A stretch of DNA of 64,000 nt. Source: Psychrobacter sp. BI730 (GTDB taxonomy: Bacteria > Pseudomonadota > Gammaproteobacteria > Pseudomonadales > Moraxellaceae). Positions 8,785 through 17,520 of the stretch are shown here, piece after piece (within the stretch, counting starts at the first letter, position 1; each line of letters starts with the position of its first letter). The notes below the pieces were generated by a model. It was not told where the DNA came from. It was given only the letters and a program-made list of their open reading frames with translations, and searched no databases. The translations under genes were made by a program, and so were the position numbers. The DNA lies in assembly GCF_013414195.1 (NCBI RefSeq), contig NZ_JAATTV010000004.1, forward strand, positions 62,001 to 126,000, given 5' to 3'.

Positions 8785-10827
8785 TTACACGGTTAAAGTT
8801 GGCGTCGGCTTTCCAGCTGTTTTTATATTGAATGCAGCAATACCAAGGACGATCACACCACCTGCGATACCAGTCGTAATCTCAGGATAAATCAATAATA
8901 AAGCGCCAATAGCTAAGATGAAACGAGTCACCGTATTCATACCACCTCTGAAATACCCTTCAAGTGCCGAGCTCAGCGCAATAACACCCGTCACCGAAGT
9001 CACTACCACTGTAATGATATCTACAATAGGTGGCAGCGGAAAATCTTTTGCCGTAACTGCTAGGCCAGTTGGATCTATCATCAACATCGTTGGATTATAA
9101 ATAAACATAAACGGCACGATGAATCCTGCGAGGGCAAGTTTGAGGGACAAGAACCCTGTCTTCATCGGATCACCACCGGATATACCTGCACCCGCAAAGG
9201 CTGCGAGACACACAGGCGGTGTAATATTGGCAAAGATACCAAAATAGAAAACAAACATGTGCGCTGACAAGATTGGAATATCAAAACCGGCCAATGCTGG
9301 TGCAGCCATGGTCGCCGTAATGATATAGGCAGGAATAGATGGTAATCCCATGCCCAAGACCATTGATGCCAACATCGTTAAGATAAGCGTAAAGAATAAT
9401 GATCCTGCACCTAACGTGACGATAGATGACGTCATCACCGTACCAAAACTGGTCAGACTCACCACCCCAATGATAATACCAACGACCGCACAAGCAGCCA
9501 TAACCGCTAGCGACTGGCGCGCACCATCTTCCAATGCACCCAGAATATCAGAAAAGCTCATGCGCGTTTCGGCACGTAGCATACTGATCACAACGGTAAA
9601 ACCAATGGTATAAGCTGCTGCATATCCCACAGGTACGTTTCTGATCAATAAGAAAATCAAAAAGACAATTGGTAATAGCATATGACCGCGGGCTTTCAAT
9701 ACTTCTTTGACCGCTGGTAGATTTTCTTTAGCAATACCTTTTAGATCACGACGTCCAGCACGGAAATGCACCTGCGCAATGACGCCTAAATAGTACAATA
9801 TCGCTGGCAATAATGCTGCTAAAGCAATCGTGCTATACGGCAAGCCTGTGGTCTCCGCCATAATAAAGGCACTGGCACCCATAATCGGTGGCAAAATCTG
9901 TCCACCGACCGAAGCACTGGCTTCAACTGCACCTGCGAAATCTTTGTGATAGCCGACTTTTTTCATCAATGGAATGGTAAAGGCACCCGTACTAACCACA
10001 TTTGATAAAGCTGAGCCATTGATACTACCCATAAAGCCACTAGAGATGACTGCTACTTTTGCAGGCCCGCCCTTCTTATGACCAGCGATGGCCAATGCCA
10101 AATCATTAAACAACTGCCCCATTCCCGAACGGGCTAAGAATGCACCGAAGAGAATGAATAAGAAGATAAAGGTGACCGATGCACCAATCGCAACAGAGTA
10201 CAAACCTTCTGTTTTTAAGAATAATTGACCAAAGATATCACCCATATCATAAGGACGAGTCAGTAGCCTATCGGGCATAAAATCTAAATGACTGACAAAT
10301 GGATAGGCCAAAAATATGCCTGCCAAGATTGGCAAAATCCAACCAGTGATACGGCGGCTGCCTTCTAGTACGCAGACTACCGTAATCAAGGAAAATATCA
10401 CATCGACCTGATTGGCCATGCCGCCACGCGAGGTCACGATATCTTGATATTCATAGATGAGATAGCCCATACCGGATAGAGACAGGGCAAACCAAATCCA
10501 GTCATACCATGCCACTCGCTTGCGACTGCTTTTTTTGCTGGCTGGAAAAATTAGGAATATCAATGCAAAACCAACACCCACGTGTACAGAGCGCTGTAAC
10601 AGTGCTGGCATTGGATTAAAAGTAATATATAAATGAAACAGTGAATAGAGTATACAAATGCCAGCAATAAAATATTTTACTGGTCCTTGAGTGATATGAC
10701 GCGTGATTGACTCTCGGTCATATTTTTCCAATACTGCTCGGTTGACCGCATCCGCCTCAGCATCGTTATCAACTTGAGCATCTGGCATGGTAGTCACACT
10801 ACCTTGATCCGTCACTTGGGAGTTCAT
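8785..10827 (-). CDS. TRAP transporter fused permease (DctQ-DctM type)
   Basis: About 680 residues. An N-terminal cytoplasmic tail is followed by four to five helices (small DctQ-like part, with PASKKSSRKRVAWYDWIWF in a loop) and then the large DctM-like domain with conserved segments FGAFLARSGMGQLFNDLALA, SGSINGSALSNVVSTGAFTIPLMKKVG-type pore residues, ASVGGQILPPIMGA and VLGMGLPSIPAYI. These fused permeases partner TAXI-type binding proteins and move organic acids with a sodium or proton gradient. The ATG at 10827 has AAAGGA upstream and is preferred over an earlier TTG-like start. It overlaps the DUF1850 gene by about 29 bases, which suggests translational coupling. Confidence 0.93.
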   Translation of the reverse strand: MNSQVTDQGSVTTMPDAQVDNDAEADAVNRAVLEKYDRESITRHITQGPVKYFIAGICILYSLFHLYITFNPMPALLQRSVHVGVGFALIFLIFPASKKSSRKRVAWYDWIWFALSLSGMGYLIYEYQDIVTSRGGMANQVDVIFSLITVVCVLEGSRRITGWILPILAGIFLAYPFVSHLDFMPDRLLTRPYDMGDIFGQLFLKTEGLYSVAIGASVTFIFLFILFGAFLARSGMGQLFNDLALAIAGHKKGGPAKVAVISSGFMGSINGSALSNVVSTGAFTIPLMKKVGYHKDFAGAVEASASVGGQILPPIMGASAFIMAETTGLPYSTIALAALLPAILYYLGVIAQVHFRAGRRDLKGIAKENLPAVKEVLKARGHMLLPIVFLIFLLIRNVPVGYAAAYTIGFTVVISMLRAETRMSFSDILGALEDGARQSLAVMAACAVVGIIIGVVSLTSFGTVMTSSIVTLGAGSLFFTLILTMLASMVLGMGLPSIPAYIITATMAAPALAGFDIPILSAHMFVFYFGIFANITPPVCLAAFAGAGISGGDPMKTGFLSLKLALAGFIVPFMFIYNPTMLMIDPTGLAVTAKDFPLPPIVDIITVVVTSVTGVIALSSALEGYFRGGMNTVTRFILAIGALLLIYPEITTGIAGGVIVLGIAAFNIKTAGKPTPTLTV

Positions 10828-11362
10828 GACAAAAGTCCTTTTTAAATCTATCAATTAAATCATACGTCTTAGGCATGATCACCACTTCAGAATAGTCTGG
10901 CACCCACTGGTGAATCAAGAAACGATGACCACCATAATCCATTTCACCTTTGGTCAGTCTAGATACGACCCAATTAAGGCGAGGCAGTTTTTCGTTGATT
11001 TGATAACCCAGATAGCCAGGCTTTTGTATAGGAGCGAGCATTTCGGTGGAGGGTGTCCCCGCACCGAACGCTTCAAAATAGGTCGTGGTCAGTAACAGCT
11101 CCGCACCTTCTGTACTGCTGCCGTCTATGCGTTGATACTGCTCTTCCCACCACTGTTTTTCTACAGAATGTATCCAACGTAGCTGAAAGTCAGGCTCCGT
11201 GAAATAGCAGACCTTATCATCAGCACCGTCTACGCCTGCGACTCGCACTTCAACGACAGACTGAAGCGTAGAGCCTAACCATAGCGTAAAAAAAACCAGC
11301 GCTGCAATAAATGCCGCGCCAGTTGATAACCATAATGAATTACTTGGCTGCTTGTTCGTCAT
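10799..11362 (-). CDS. DUF1850 protein of a TAXI TRAP operon
   Basis: 187 residues with one N-terminal membrane segment (roughly residues 12-33) and a periplasmic remainder. Sequences such as FRWxHSVEK-like LRWIHSVEKQWWEEQY and TTTYFEAFGAGTPS are the usual DUF1850 features, found almost only between TAXI binding proteins and fused TRAP permeases. Function is unknown; an accessory or substrate-handling role is inferred from the constant gene order. Its start overlaps the end of the binding-protein gene by 23 bases and its end overlaps the permease gene, so all three are likely translated as a coupled set. Confidence 0.88.
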   Translation of the reverse strand: MTNKQPSNSLWLSTGAAFIAALVFFTLWLGSTLQSVVEVRVAGVDGADDKVCYFTEPDFQLRWIHSVEKQWWEEQYQRIDGSSTEGAELLLTTTYFEAFGAGTPSTEMLAPIQKPGYLGYQINEKLPRLNWVVSRLTKGEMDYGGHRFLIHQWVPDYSEVVIMPKTYDLIDRFKKDFCHELPSDGSR

Positions 11363-12359
11363 AGTACTTTTTAGCTCCAGGATGGATTGGGGCTACCATG
11401 CCATCACGAGCGGTTTCTAGACTGATATCATTGGCCGCTTGGTGAGCTGTTTTTAGACCATCTAAATTATCAAATAATGCTTTGGTTAGTTTATAACCAT
11501 CCGCTTCAGACAGATCAGAGCTAACCAATAGTGCATTCATAATTGCTGCAGTTGGTACGGCTGTTTCGTTGCCATAAGTGCCAGCAGGAATCTCAAAGGT
11601 TTTGAAGTAAGGCTTGGTCGCGATGATTTCTTTTAGCTTGTCTTGATTGATAGTGACAATCTGTAAATCTAAACCTTGCTCTAACTCCATCAAAGATGAG
11701 TTTGGTAGGCCACTACTAAAGAATGCCGCTTCGATCTTACCTGCTTTCATACCATCAGCAGCTTCAGCAAAGCCTAGATAATCAACGGTGACATCATCAT
11801 ATGTGATACCAAACCCTTCAAGTAAAGTACGAGCATTCACTTCTGTACCAGAACCTTGATCGCCTACAGCAATACGCTTGCCTCGTAAATCTTCAATGTT
11901 TTTGATACCAGATTTTTTCGAGGTCACGATTTGCACCACATTAGGGTACAAAACAGCAATCTGCTGAATGTTGGTGATTGGCTGCTCAAAGTTGTTTTTA
12001 CCTTCGACAGCATCCGTCACCACGTCACTTAGTGCCAAGACCATGTCGACCTTGCCTTGGGTTAATAGATTGACGTTTTCAACCGATGCGCCAGTGGTTT
12101 GAGTTTTTGAGTTTACACCAAAAGTTTTGACATAGACTTCAGACAATGAAGTACCAATGATGTTGTAAGGGCCAGATGCACCGCCAGTAGCGATGGTCAA
12201 AAACTTAGTATCAAGCTTATCTGCTGCAGTATCCGTTGCCGCGCTATCTGCAGATGCAGTATCACTGCCCTCTGAGCTTGGAGATGAGCATGCGGTTAGA
12301 CCTAGCGCAGCACTCAACATAGCTGACAAAAGTAATGGGGATTTTAAAGAATTAAGCAT
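11340..12359 (-). CDS. TAXI family TRAP transporter solute-binding lipoprotein
   Basis: 339 residues. The N-terminus is a lipoprotein signal (hydrophobic run ending LGLTAC, lipid Cys about residue 22), then a Ser/Asp/Ala-rich linker. The mature domain starts FLTIATGGASGPYNIIGTSL, the TAXI signature, and continues with GKVDMVLALSDV and GKRIAVGDQGSGTEVNARTLL. It would capture a solute (glutamate or another organic acid in studied relatives) and deliver it to the permease two genes downstream. I chose ATG at 12359: AAGGA lies 8 bases ahead. An ATG three codons earlier abuts the ribosome site, and a longer frame would hide the signal peptide. Confidence 0.92.
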   Translation of the reverse strand: MLNSLKSPLLLSAMLSAALGLTACSSPSSEGSDTASADSAATDTAADKLDTKFLTIATGGASGPYNIIGTSLSEVYVKTFGVNSKTQTTGASVENVNLLTQGKVDMVLALSDVVTDAVEGKNNFEQPITNIQQIAVLYPNVVQIVTSKKSGIKNIEDLRGKRIAVGDQGSGTEVNARTLLEGFGITYDDVTVDYLGFAEAADGMKAGKIEAAFFSSGLPNSSLMELEQGLDLQIVTINQDKLKEIIATKPYFKTFEIPAGTYGNETAVPTAAIMNALLVSSDLSEADGYKLTKALFDNLDGLKTAHQAANDISLETARDGMVAPIHPGAKKYYDEQAAK

Positions 12360-12844
12360 TGAATTCATCCTTGAAGTAATCGGTTTTATACGTTTAACAA
12401 TATCCGTATTTATACATAAATACGTTACAGACGAGTAATAATATAGTAATTCTGTCAATAAATAAACCTTAGCTTACTTTCTATTTTTCTTTCAATACCT
12501 TATATTTAAAGCTATTAGAGAAAATATAGGTCATTCATCAATTGTACTAATATATATATGTATGTTTTGCTATGCGAAACAAAGTTTCATTTAATAAATA
12601 TTAAAACAAAAATTGTCGCTATTGTAAACCTTTATCGATATCTGAAAAATATTGTCATATCGCATTATTTCTTAGGAATCTTTAGATATAGCAAATTAAT
12701 GAGAATTCTCTATTTATAACTATCTCAATTTATAACTATAAGGACAAAAGTTCTGCTATATTTTATCTGAGCTATTTTTTGGTTCAGGATATTACATGGC
12801 ACTAGTCTGTGTCTCTCTTTTATTAACCCATTCGGATAGTCCTT
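12360..12844. other. AT-rich divergent regulatory region
   Basis: About 485 bases with no gene, between the minus-strand TRAP operon and plus-strand mtnP. It includes GAGAATTCTC, a 10-base palindrome at 12701-12710 (slightly Fur-box-like in setting, not convincing), and two copies of TTTATAACTAT about 16 bases apart near 12713-12740. A candidate extended -10 for mtnP is listed separately. Confidence 0.5.
12754..12762 (+). promoter_or_regulatory. Extended -10 promoter candidate for MTA phosphorylase
   Basis: TGCTATATT is a TGn-extended -10 element. It would give a leader of about 75 bases before the ATG at 12845. No clear -35 is present. Confidence 0.45.
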
Positions 12845-13738
12845 ATGACCATACCTCACACGGAAGTACTAGCAACATTATCTGCTGATATTGCTATCAT
12901 CGGTGGCAGCGGTCTCTACCAAATGTCATCACTGACCAACAAACGCAGTGTGACGATACAGACGCCTTATGGCAGTCCATCTGATGATATTGTCTTAGGT
13001 GAGCTTGAGGGAGTGACCGTTGCTTTTTTGACGAGGCATGGTCAGGGACATAGACTGACGCCGTCCGAAGTACCTTATCGAGCCAATATCTATGCGCTAA
13101 AAACGCTTGGGGTACGCTATATCGTCTCCGTATCAGCAGTTGGCTCATTGCAAGCGCATCTTAAGCCATTAGATATGGTCGTGCCTGATCAAATGATTGA
13201 TATGACCAAGCAGCGAGTGAGTACGTTCTTCGGTGAAGGTGCCGTCGCCCATGTGTCGATGGCAGACCCACTATGCCCTGCCCTAGCAGAACTCTTGACG
13301 CGCGCTTATGACAAAGCGGATATTACAGAAGGCACTAGTCACCCACAGGCGACTTATGTCTGTATCGAAGGGCCTCAATTCTCAACTCGGGCAGAGTCAG
13401 AATGGTATCGTCAGATGCAGGCAGATGTTATTGGCATGACCAATATGCCAGAAGCCAAATTGGCACGTGAAGCCAGTATTGCTTATGCCACGTTAGCTCT
13501 GGTGACAGATTTCGACTGTTGGCATCCAACGGAAGAAGCCGTCAGTGCCGACTATGCGATAAAGAACCTAATGAAAAATGCGGACAATGCTCAAAAAGTG
13601 ATACAGAAAGCCGTGGCTTTGATTGCTGCTGAACTACCTGATTCAATCGCCCATAATGCTCTTGCACAAGCATTGGTCACACCTATAGATGCGATGGACG
13701 AACATACCAAGATCAGACTGGCCGCCTTGCTAACGTAA
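12845..13738 (+). CDS. mtnP: S-methyl-5'-thioadenosine phosphorylase
   Basis: 297 residues of the purine phosphorylase PNP/MTAP family. It splits methylthioadenosine, the polyamine-synthesis by-product, into adenine and methylthioribose-1-phosphate. Motifs: IGGSGLYQM (phosphate loop), RHGQGH, YRANIYALKTLGV, VSAVGSL, EGPQFSTRAES and IGMTNMPEAKLAREA. The base-recognition segment TDFDCWH, with two Asp residues as in human MTAP, points to adenine rather than hypoxanthine. A 45-residue C-terminal tail makes it a little longer than the 245-residue methylthioinosine enzymes of Pseudomonas. No other methionine-salvage gene is nearby. Terminator downstream. Confidence 0.88.
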   Translation: MTIPHTEVLATLSADIAIIGGSGLYQMSSLTNKRSVTIQTPYGSPSDDIVLGELEGVTVAFLTRHGQGHRLTPSEVPYRANIYALKTLGVRYIVSVSAVGSLQAHLKPLDMVVPDQMIDMTKQRVSTFFGEGAVAHVSMADPLCPALAELLTRAYDKADITEGTSHPQATYVCIEGPQFSTRAESEWYRQMQADVIGMTNMPEAKLAREASIAYATLALVTDFDCWHPTEEAVSADYAIKNLMKNADNAQKVIQKAVALIAAELPDSIAHNALAQALVTPIDAMDEHTKIRLAALLT

Positions 13739-13814
13739 TCTTGATACTTATTTTCCATCTTAAACTGACTACTGCTAATCGGTCTAATTTTAATCGTGCT
13801 GTTTCCCATTGAAT

Positions 13815-13851
13815 CAAAAAAGGCCATTATCTAAAATAATGGCCTTTTTTA
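13815..13851. terminator. Bidirectional rho-independent terminator
   Basis: AAAAAAGGCCATTAT pairs with ATAATGGCCTTTTTT around a short loop, between mtnP and the convergent arsM. Confidence 0.9.
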
Positions 13852-13899
13852 TAATTAAGCATGTATATTTAAATTTATGCTAAATACACCACTTTAATG

Positions 13900-14943
13900 T
13901 TAGCAACAACCACCTGCACCAGATGCCAGCATCATAGGTTGATTAAATGGCATTAATTCACCGCAACCTGCAAAAATACCGTAGTGGCGACTGTCATCAC
14001 CGATAAACTCAAAATGCGGCGCAAAGCGCGATTCTTGCAGCATTCGAAACGTATTGCCACATACTGGGAATACCCGACCAGCTTCGATAGCATGATGTTT
14101 ATCTAAATCAAACCGATGCGGGGACTGCTCGATAGAGCCTTTATATATCACCGCTTGTCCGTGATCTTCGCAAGCATCCTCAAGCGAGTCGATTTTAAAT
14201 AAGCGGTAAGTTGCAGAGAAAAACTGAATATCACCGATTTTAGCCGCCAAAGCAGGATCTGTAATCTCAAGTGGGCGATCTTCAACCAAACGTATGTCTA
14301 AGAATCCTGCATCTCGTGACAAACGGTTAAAATCCTTCCAATACAATGCGCCGCTCAAACACTCTCCATATAAGACTGGGTCATCGATCAGATGTTGCGG
14401 GATACGGCGATCAGCATAGACATCAGAAAAATAAAACTCTCCACCAGGTTTCAGTAAGCGCTGCACACTGGCCATGACCGCAGCTTTATCTGGTGATAGA
14501 TTGATAACGCAGTTTGAGACGATAATATCAAAGCTATTAGCCTCAAGGTCTAGTTCATCTAGTTTCTCGATATAGCCATGCAAAAATGTCACATTATCAT
14601 AACCAAACTTATCGACATGATAGGCTTGATGCTGTCTGGCCACGGCTAGCTGCTCATCAGTCATATCCACACCGACTACGTGCCCACTCTCGCCCACCAG
14701 TTGCGCTAATGCATAGACATCTCGGCCTGAGCCACTGCCCAAATCTAAAATTCGACAGCCTTCAAGCAGTGCTGGACACACCAGACCACAGCCGTAATAG
14801 CGATTCAATACTTCATCATGAATATTTGCGAGTAATGGCTTGAGCCACTCAGGCATATTGCTGATATCACAACAAGCCGAGGTCTTTAGATCATTGGTAC
14901 CCTGTAACTCTTTTCCATAGTAATTTTGCACGACGTCATGCAT
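13900..14943 (-). CDS. arsM: Arsenite S-adenosylmethionine methyltransferase
   Basis: 347 residues. ArsM methylates arsenite using SAM. The SAM-binding motif DLGSGSGRD is at 67-75. The three catalytic/As-binding cysteines of ArsM enzymes can be placed: Cys52 (YYGCGLV), Cys145 (SNCVINLSP) and Cys195 (YGECLSGALYWKDF). An N-terminal CC pair (24-25) and a C-terminal GAGGCC tail add further thiols. The C-terminal domain (FKIDSLEDACEDHGQAVIYKG) is the usual ArsM extension. It ends a minus-strand cluster with ArsS and two glycosyltransferases, which points to arsenosugar synthesis rather than simple volatilisation. AAGGA precedes the start. Confidence 0.95.
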   Translation of the reverse strand: MHDVVQNYYGKELQGTNDLKTSACCDISNMPEWLKPLLANIHDEVLNRYYGCGLVCPALLEGCRILDLGSGSGRDVYALAQLVGESGHVVGVDMTDEQLAVARQHQAYHVDKFGYDNVTFLHGYIEKLDELDLEANSFDIIVSNCVINLSPDKAAVMASVQRLLKPGGEFYFSDVYADRRIPQHLIDDPVLYGECLSGALYWKDFNRLSRDAGFLDIRLVEDRPLEITDPALAAKIGDIQFFSATYRLFKIDSLEDACEDHGQAVIYKGSIEQSPHRFDLDKHHAIEAGRVFPVCGNTFRMLQESRFAPHFEFIGDDSRHYGIFAGCGELMPFNQPMMLASGAGGCC

Positions 14944-15078
14944 AACAATATCCTTATTGAATGTGCCATCCAGTTAAAATTCTTAGTGAATCATCTTAGA
15001 ATATGCAACTACATTAGTGAGTTTATCAACCTAGTTGTCACTTATCGGTTATCAGTAGTTATCCACTTTGATATTGAG

Positions 15079-15714
15079 TTAAAAGTCTGGCCAGCCTGAC
15101 GGTAAATGCTTTAGATCTTTAGGCTCATCAATATCATGTAAAGGGTCGAATAGTGCCAGTGTCCAGCCTAATGCCGCCATGCGTTGCTTGGTGACAGCAG
15201 CAACACTAGGCGTACTCCAAACAATGTCCGAAAACATGCTGTCATTAACTTGTTTAAATCCTAACAACACATACCCACCATCAGTCGCTGGAAGCATGAC
15301 CGCATCGTGTTGATCTAGCTGCTGTACCGCTGTCTGAATACGTGCTGTCGTAAGACTAGGGCAATCCGTACCAATTAATACAACCTTGTCAAAACGTTGC
15401 AATGCGAGCTGACTGGCTATCAACATACGCAAACCCAAATCACCGTCGGCCTGCGCAGACCAACGTAATGAGTCAGGCAAATCAAGCGCCTGCCAACATG
15501 GATCTATTGGTGCTGGACTCACACATAGCTCAACAGCAAAGCCCGTATCAACGGCATGCTCAATACTATGCAATAATAGTTGCCTTGCCATACGTGCAGC
15601 GCCATCTACCCCTAGCGCTGGCTGCAAACGGGTTTTTGCCTTGTTGCGTGCTGGATATTTTGCAAACAGAATGATGCAGGTATCTTGCTGTCTTGCAGAT
15701 GAATCAGCTGTCAC
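15079..15714 (-). CDS. rSAM-associated glycosyltransferase 1 (TIGR04282/DUF2064-like)
   Basis: 211 residues of the family named rSAM/selenodomain-associated transferase 1. It has a nucleotide-sugar transferase-like fold with ILFAKYPARNKAKTRL at the start (a CofC/MobA-like nucleotide loop), VVLIGTDCPSLTTARI with the Asp-x-x metal site in the middle, and LPATDGGYVLLGF. In arsenosugar clusters this protein is placed in building or modifying the sugar part; biochemistry is not settled. The start codon is GTG with a weak ribosome site. It lies between arsM and the second glycosyltransferase, about 135 bases from arsM. Confidence 0.87.
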   Translation of the reverse strand: MTADSSARQQDTCIILFAKYPARNKAKTRLQPALGVDGAARMARQLLLHSIEHAVDTGFAVELCVSPAPIDPCWQALDLPDSLRWSAQADGDLGLRMLIASQLALQRFDKVVLIGTDCPSLTTARIQTAVQQLDQHDAVMLPATDGGYVLLGFKQVNDSMFSDIVWSTPSVAAVTKQRMAALGWTLALFDPLHDIDEPKDLKHLPSGWPDF

Positions 15715-15798
15715 TATAACGGTCTCTCAATTAGTCAAATGTACAAGGACGAACTCTTTCTTCTGTTGTCTATCATGTTTATAAATCAAACAATCTCA

Positions 15799-16518
15799 CT
15801 ACTTATGGTAGCGTTGCTTTAAAACTTTAGGCGATACACCGCGCCAATAATCAAAGCGTAAATGCCACATCAAGAAAATCGTCCGCCATGTGCCATGCTG
15901 CTGCCAACGCCGCGCTGAGGTCGTGACTTTGCTTTTTAGACAAGCTGGTCGAGAAATTTTCTTTAGCCGTTTACACAGTTCTATATCTTCCATCAGTGGC
16001 TGATCAGGATAGCCACCAATCTGCTCGAACAAAGACTTTTTGATAAATATTGCTTGATCACCAGTGGCTATATCCATTAAGCGCGAGCGTTGATTTATCA
16101 TTAATCCGACGATGTTTAACAATGGCTCATGACTATCTAAACGCACATTAAAACGTCCCCAATCGTACTGAGCTACTGCCTGCTGAACGTTATCTATCGC
16201 GTCAGCTGGCAGCTCGGTATCAGCATGTAAAAATAGCAGTACATCACCTGTTGCCAACATAGCGCCCGCATTCATTTGCTGAGCGCGTCCTATGGTAGAG
16301 TCGATAACATGCCAATCAATGATTGATTGAGCAGTCTCTATACTTTTGAGCATCTCTTTGGCGACAGTAACTGAACCATCCACTGAACCACCATCGACCA
16401 ATATCACTTGCTGCGGTGCCGGAGCGAGACTGACAATCTGAGCCATAAGCTCAGGCAAGTTATCCGCTTCATTTAATATCGGAATGATGATGGAAAGTTT
16501 CAATGGATATACCGTCAC
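15799..16518 (-). CDS. rSAM-associated glycosyltransferase 2 (TIGR04283-like)
   Basis: 239 residues, a GT-A-fold family 2 glycosyltransferase. Motifs: LSIIIPILNEADNLPEL at the N-terminus, VILVDGGSVDGS, the DxD-like LFLHADTELP, and GDQAIFIKKSLFEQIGGYP followed by MEDIELCKRLK. This is the subfamily that travels with the ArsS radical SAM protein. It may transfer a glycosyl unit during arsenosugar assembly (inferred). The start is GTG without a clear Shine-Dalgarno; a TTG five codons later is an alternative. Basic, Trp-rich C-terminal residues could touch the membrane. It is 30 bases downstream of the DUF547 gene, so co-transcription is likely. Confidence 0.88.
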   Translation of the reverse strand: MTVYPLKLSIIIPILNEADNLPELMAQIVSLAPAPQQVILVDGGSVDGSVTVAKEMLKSIETAQSIIDWHVIDSTIGRAQQMNAGAMLATGDVLLFLHADTELPADAIDNVQQAVAQYDWGRFNVRLDSHEPLLNIVGLMINQRSRLMDIATGDQAIFIKKSLFEQIGGYPDQPLMEDIELCKRLKKISRPACLKSKVTTSARRWQQHGTWRTIFLMWHLRFDYWRGVSPKVLKQRYHK

Positions 16519-16548
16519 GTTAATCAGCGAGCAAGATTAAAAACTGGC

Positions 16549-17370
16549 TTATTTTTTATTCAAATTCCAGTTGTAATCGTTATAGCTTATTTTTATCTTG
16601 CCTTGTTTGAGATCCGCTGTCTGAGCTTTACTCAATCCTAGTGACGAGCTATAACGACCTAGAAACCCTGCTAAATCTTTTGTGCCGCGCCAGTTGGTTG
16701 CAAAATCCTCTTTATACCATTTAAAAATTGGTGATACTTTAAGCGTATCGCCTTTGAGACTGTTGCGGCTACTGTCTGCTAAAAACTTAGACGTTGCCTG
16801 CTCTAACTGACTGTCTAAACGCTTGCCAGTAAAGGCATCATCTTGCAGTGCAGGGCAACCAATACTGGCACAATTGACCGCAAAGTGAATGCGCGGATCG
16901 TTGTAGCGTTTAGAACCACGAATCAGGTTATGCTCGATATCATCAAGTGAGCGCGTCTTACCAAGTAGCGAAACAAACTCTTGCTTCCATGGTGACCCAA
17001 ACAGTCCGCCAATATCTTTGATAGATTTGACGTTTGGATATTTCGTCAATACCAAATCTACCGTACCAGCGTTATAAACGTTGATTAAAAATGCCAACTG
17101 CTCATTTTTACTCCAACGATTAAACTCTGATTGAGATACCTTGCTCGTCGCTTCTAGATAGCTTGTCAGCTTACTTTGATCTGCTTTCATACCAGCATAA
17201 TTGACTACTGAAGCTTTGCCACCGTTGGTCATGGTCACATGCTTATTTAATAAGCTATCCCAGCTCTGATGGTTGAAGTCAGCATGAGCAGCCACGCTTG
17301 CTAATAAAATAGTCGTGGCAATCACTGGTTGGGCGAAAAACGTCTTCGCAGCAAAGTTAAATACTGACAT
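16549..17370 (-). CDS. Exported DUF547 protein of the arsenosugar-type cluster
   Basis: 273 residues. The N-terminus carries a cleavable signal (hydrophobic stretch ending VAAHA, cleavage near residue 31), so it is probably periplasmic. The DUF547 core is clear: AFLINVYNAGTVDLVLTKYP, then SLDDIEHNLIRG, DPRIHFAVNCASIGCPALQ and the C-terminal SPIFKWYKEDF. A His in DDIEHNLIR and the Cys pair of NCASIGCP are conserved in the family and resemble a thiol-active site, but no activity is established. GGAG lies 9 bases before the ATG. DUF547 genes recur beside ArsS and these transferases, so a shared pathway is likely. Confidence 0.87.
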   Translation of the reverse strand: MSVFNFAAKTFFAQPVIATTILLASVAAHADFNHQSWDSLLNKHVTMTNGGKASVVNYAGMKADQSKLTSYLEATSKVSQSEFNRWSKNEQLAFLINVYNAGTVDLVLTKYPNVKSIKDIGGLFGSPWKQEFVSLLGKTRSLDDIEHNLIRGSKRYNDPRIHFAVNCASIGCPALQDDAFTGKRLDSQLEQATSKFLADSSRNSLKGDTLKVSPIFKWYKEDFATNWRGTKDLAGFLGRYSSSLGLSKAQTADLKQGKIKISYNDYNWNLNKK

Positions 17371-17424
17371 AGGACTTACTCCGTTTACACTGATTGTTTT
17401 TTACCTAAATTTTTATGTATGCTA

Positions 17425-17514
17425 AAAGCACTTATGTTTAAAGTGCTTAGGCTTAAAGAATCTATGTTTAAAGTGCTTATATTGAAAGTGCTTATATTAA
17501 AATCACTTGCATTA
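17425..17514. repeat. Six degenerate 15-bp tandem repeats behind arsS
   Basis: Units start at 17425, 17440, 17455, 17470, 17485 and 17500, each exactly 15 bases. The commonest form is AAAGTGCTTATATTA; units 4 and 5 differ by one base, while unit 6 is the most divergent. Sub-sequences AGCACTT and AAGTGCT are complementary, so RNA across the array could fold. It fills the gap between arsS and the DUF547 gene. Confidence 0.85.
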
Positions 17515-17520
17515 GAACGG

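Noticed and set aside
12698-12712. Possible Fur box around GAGAATTCTC
   Set aside because: Only the palindromic core is clear; the match to the 19-bp Fur consensus is too poor and neither neighbour is an iron gene.
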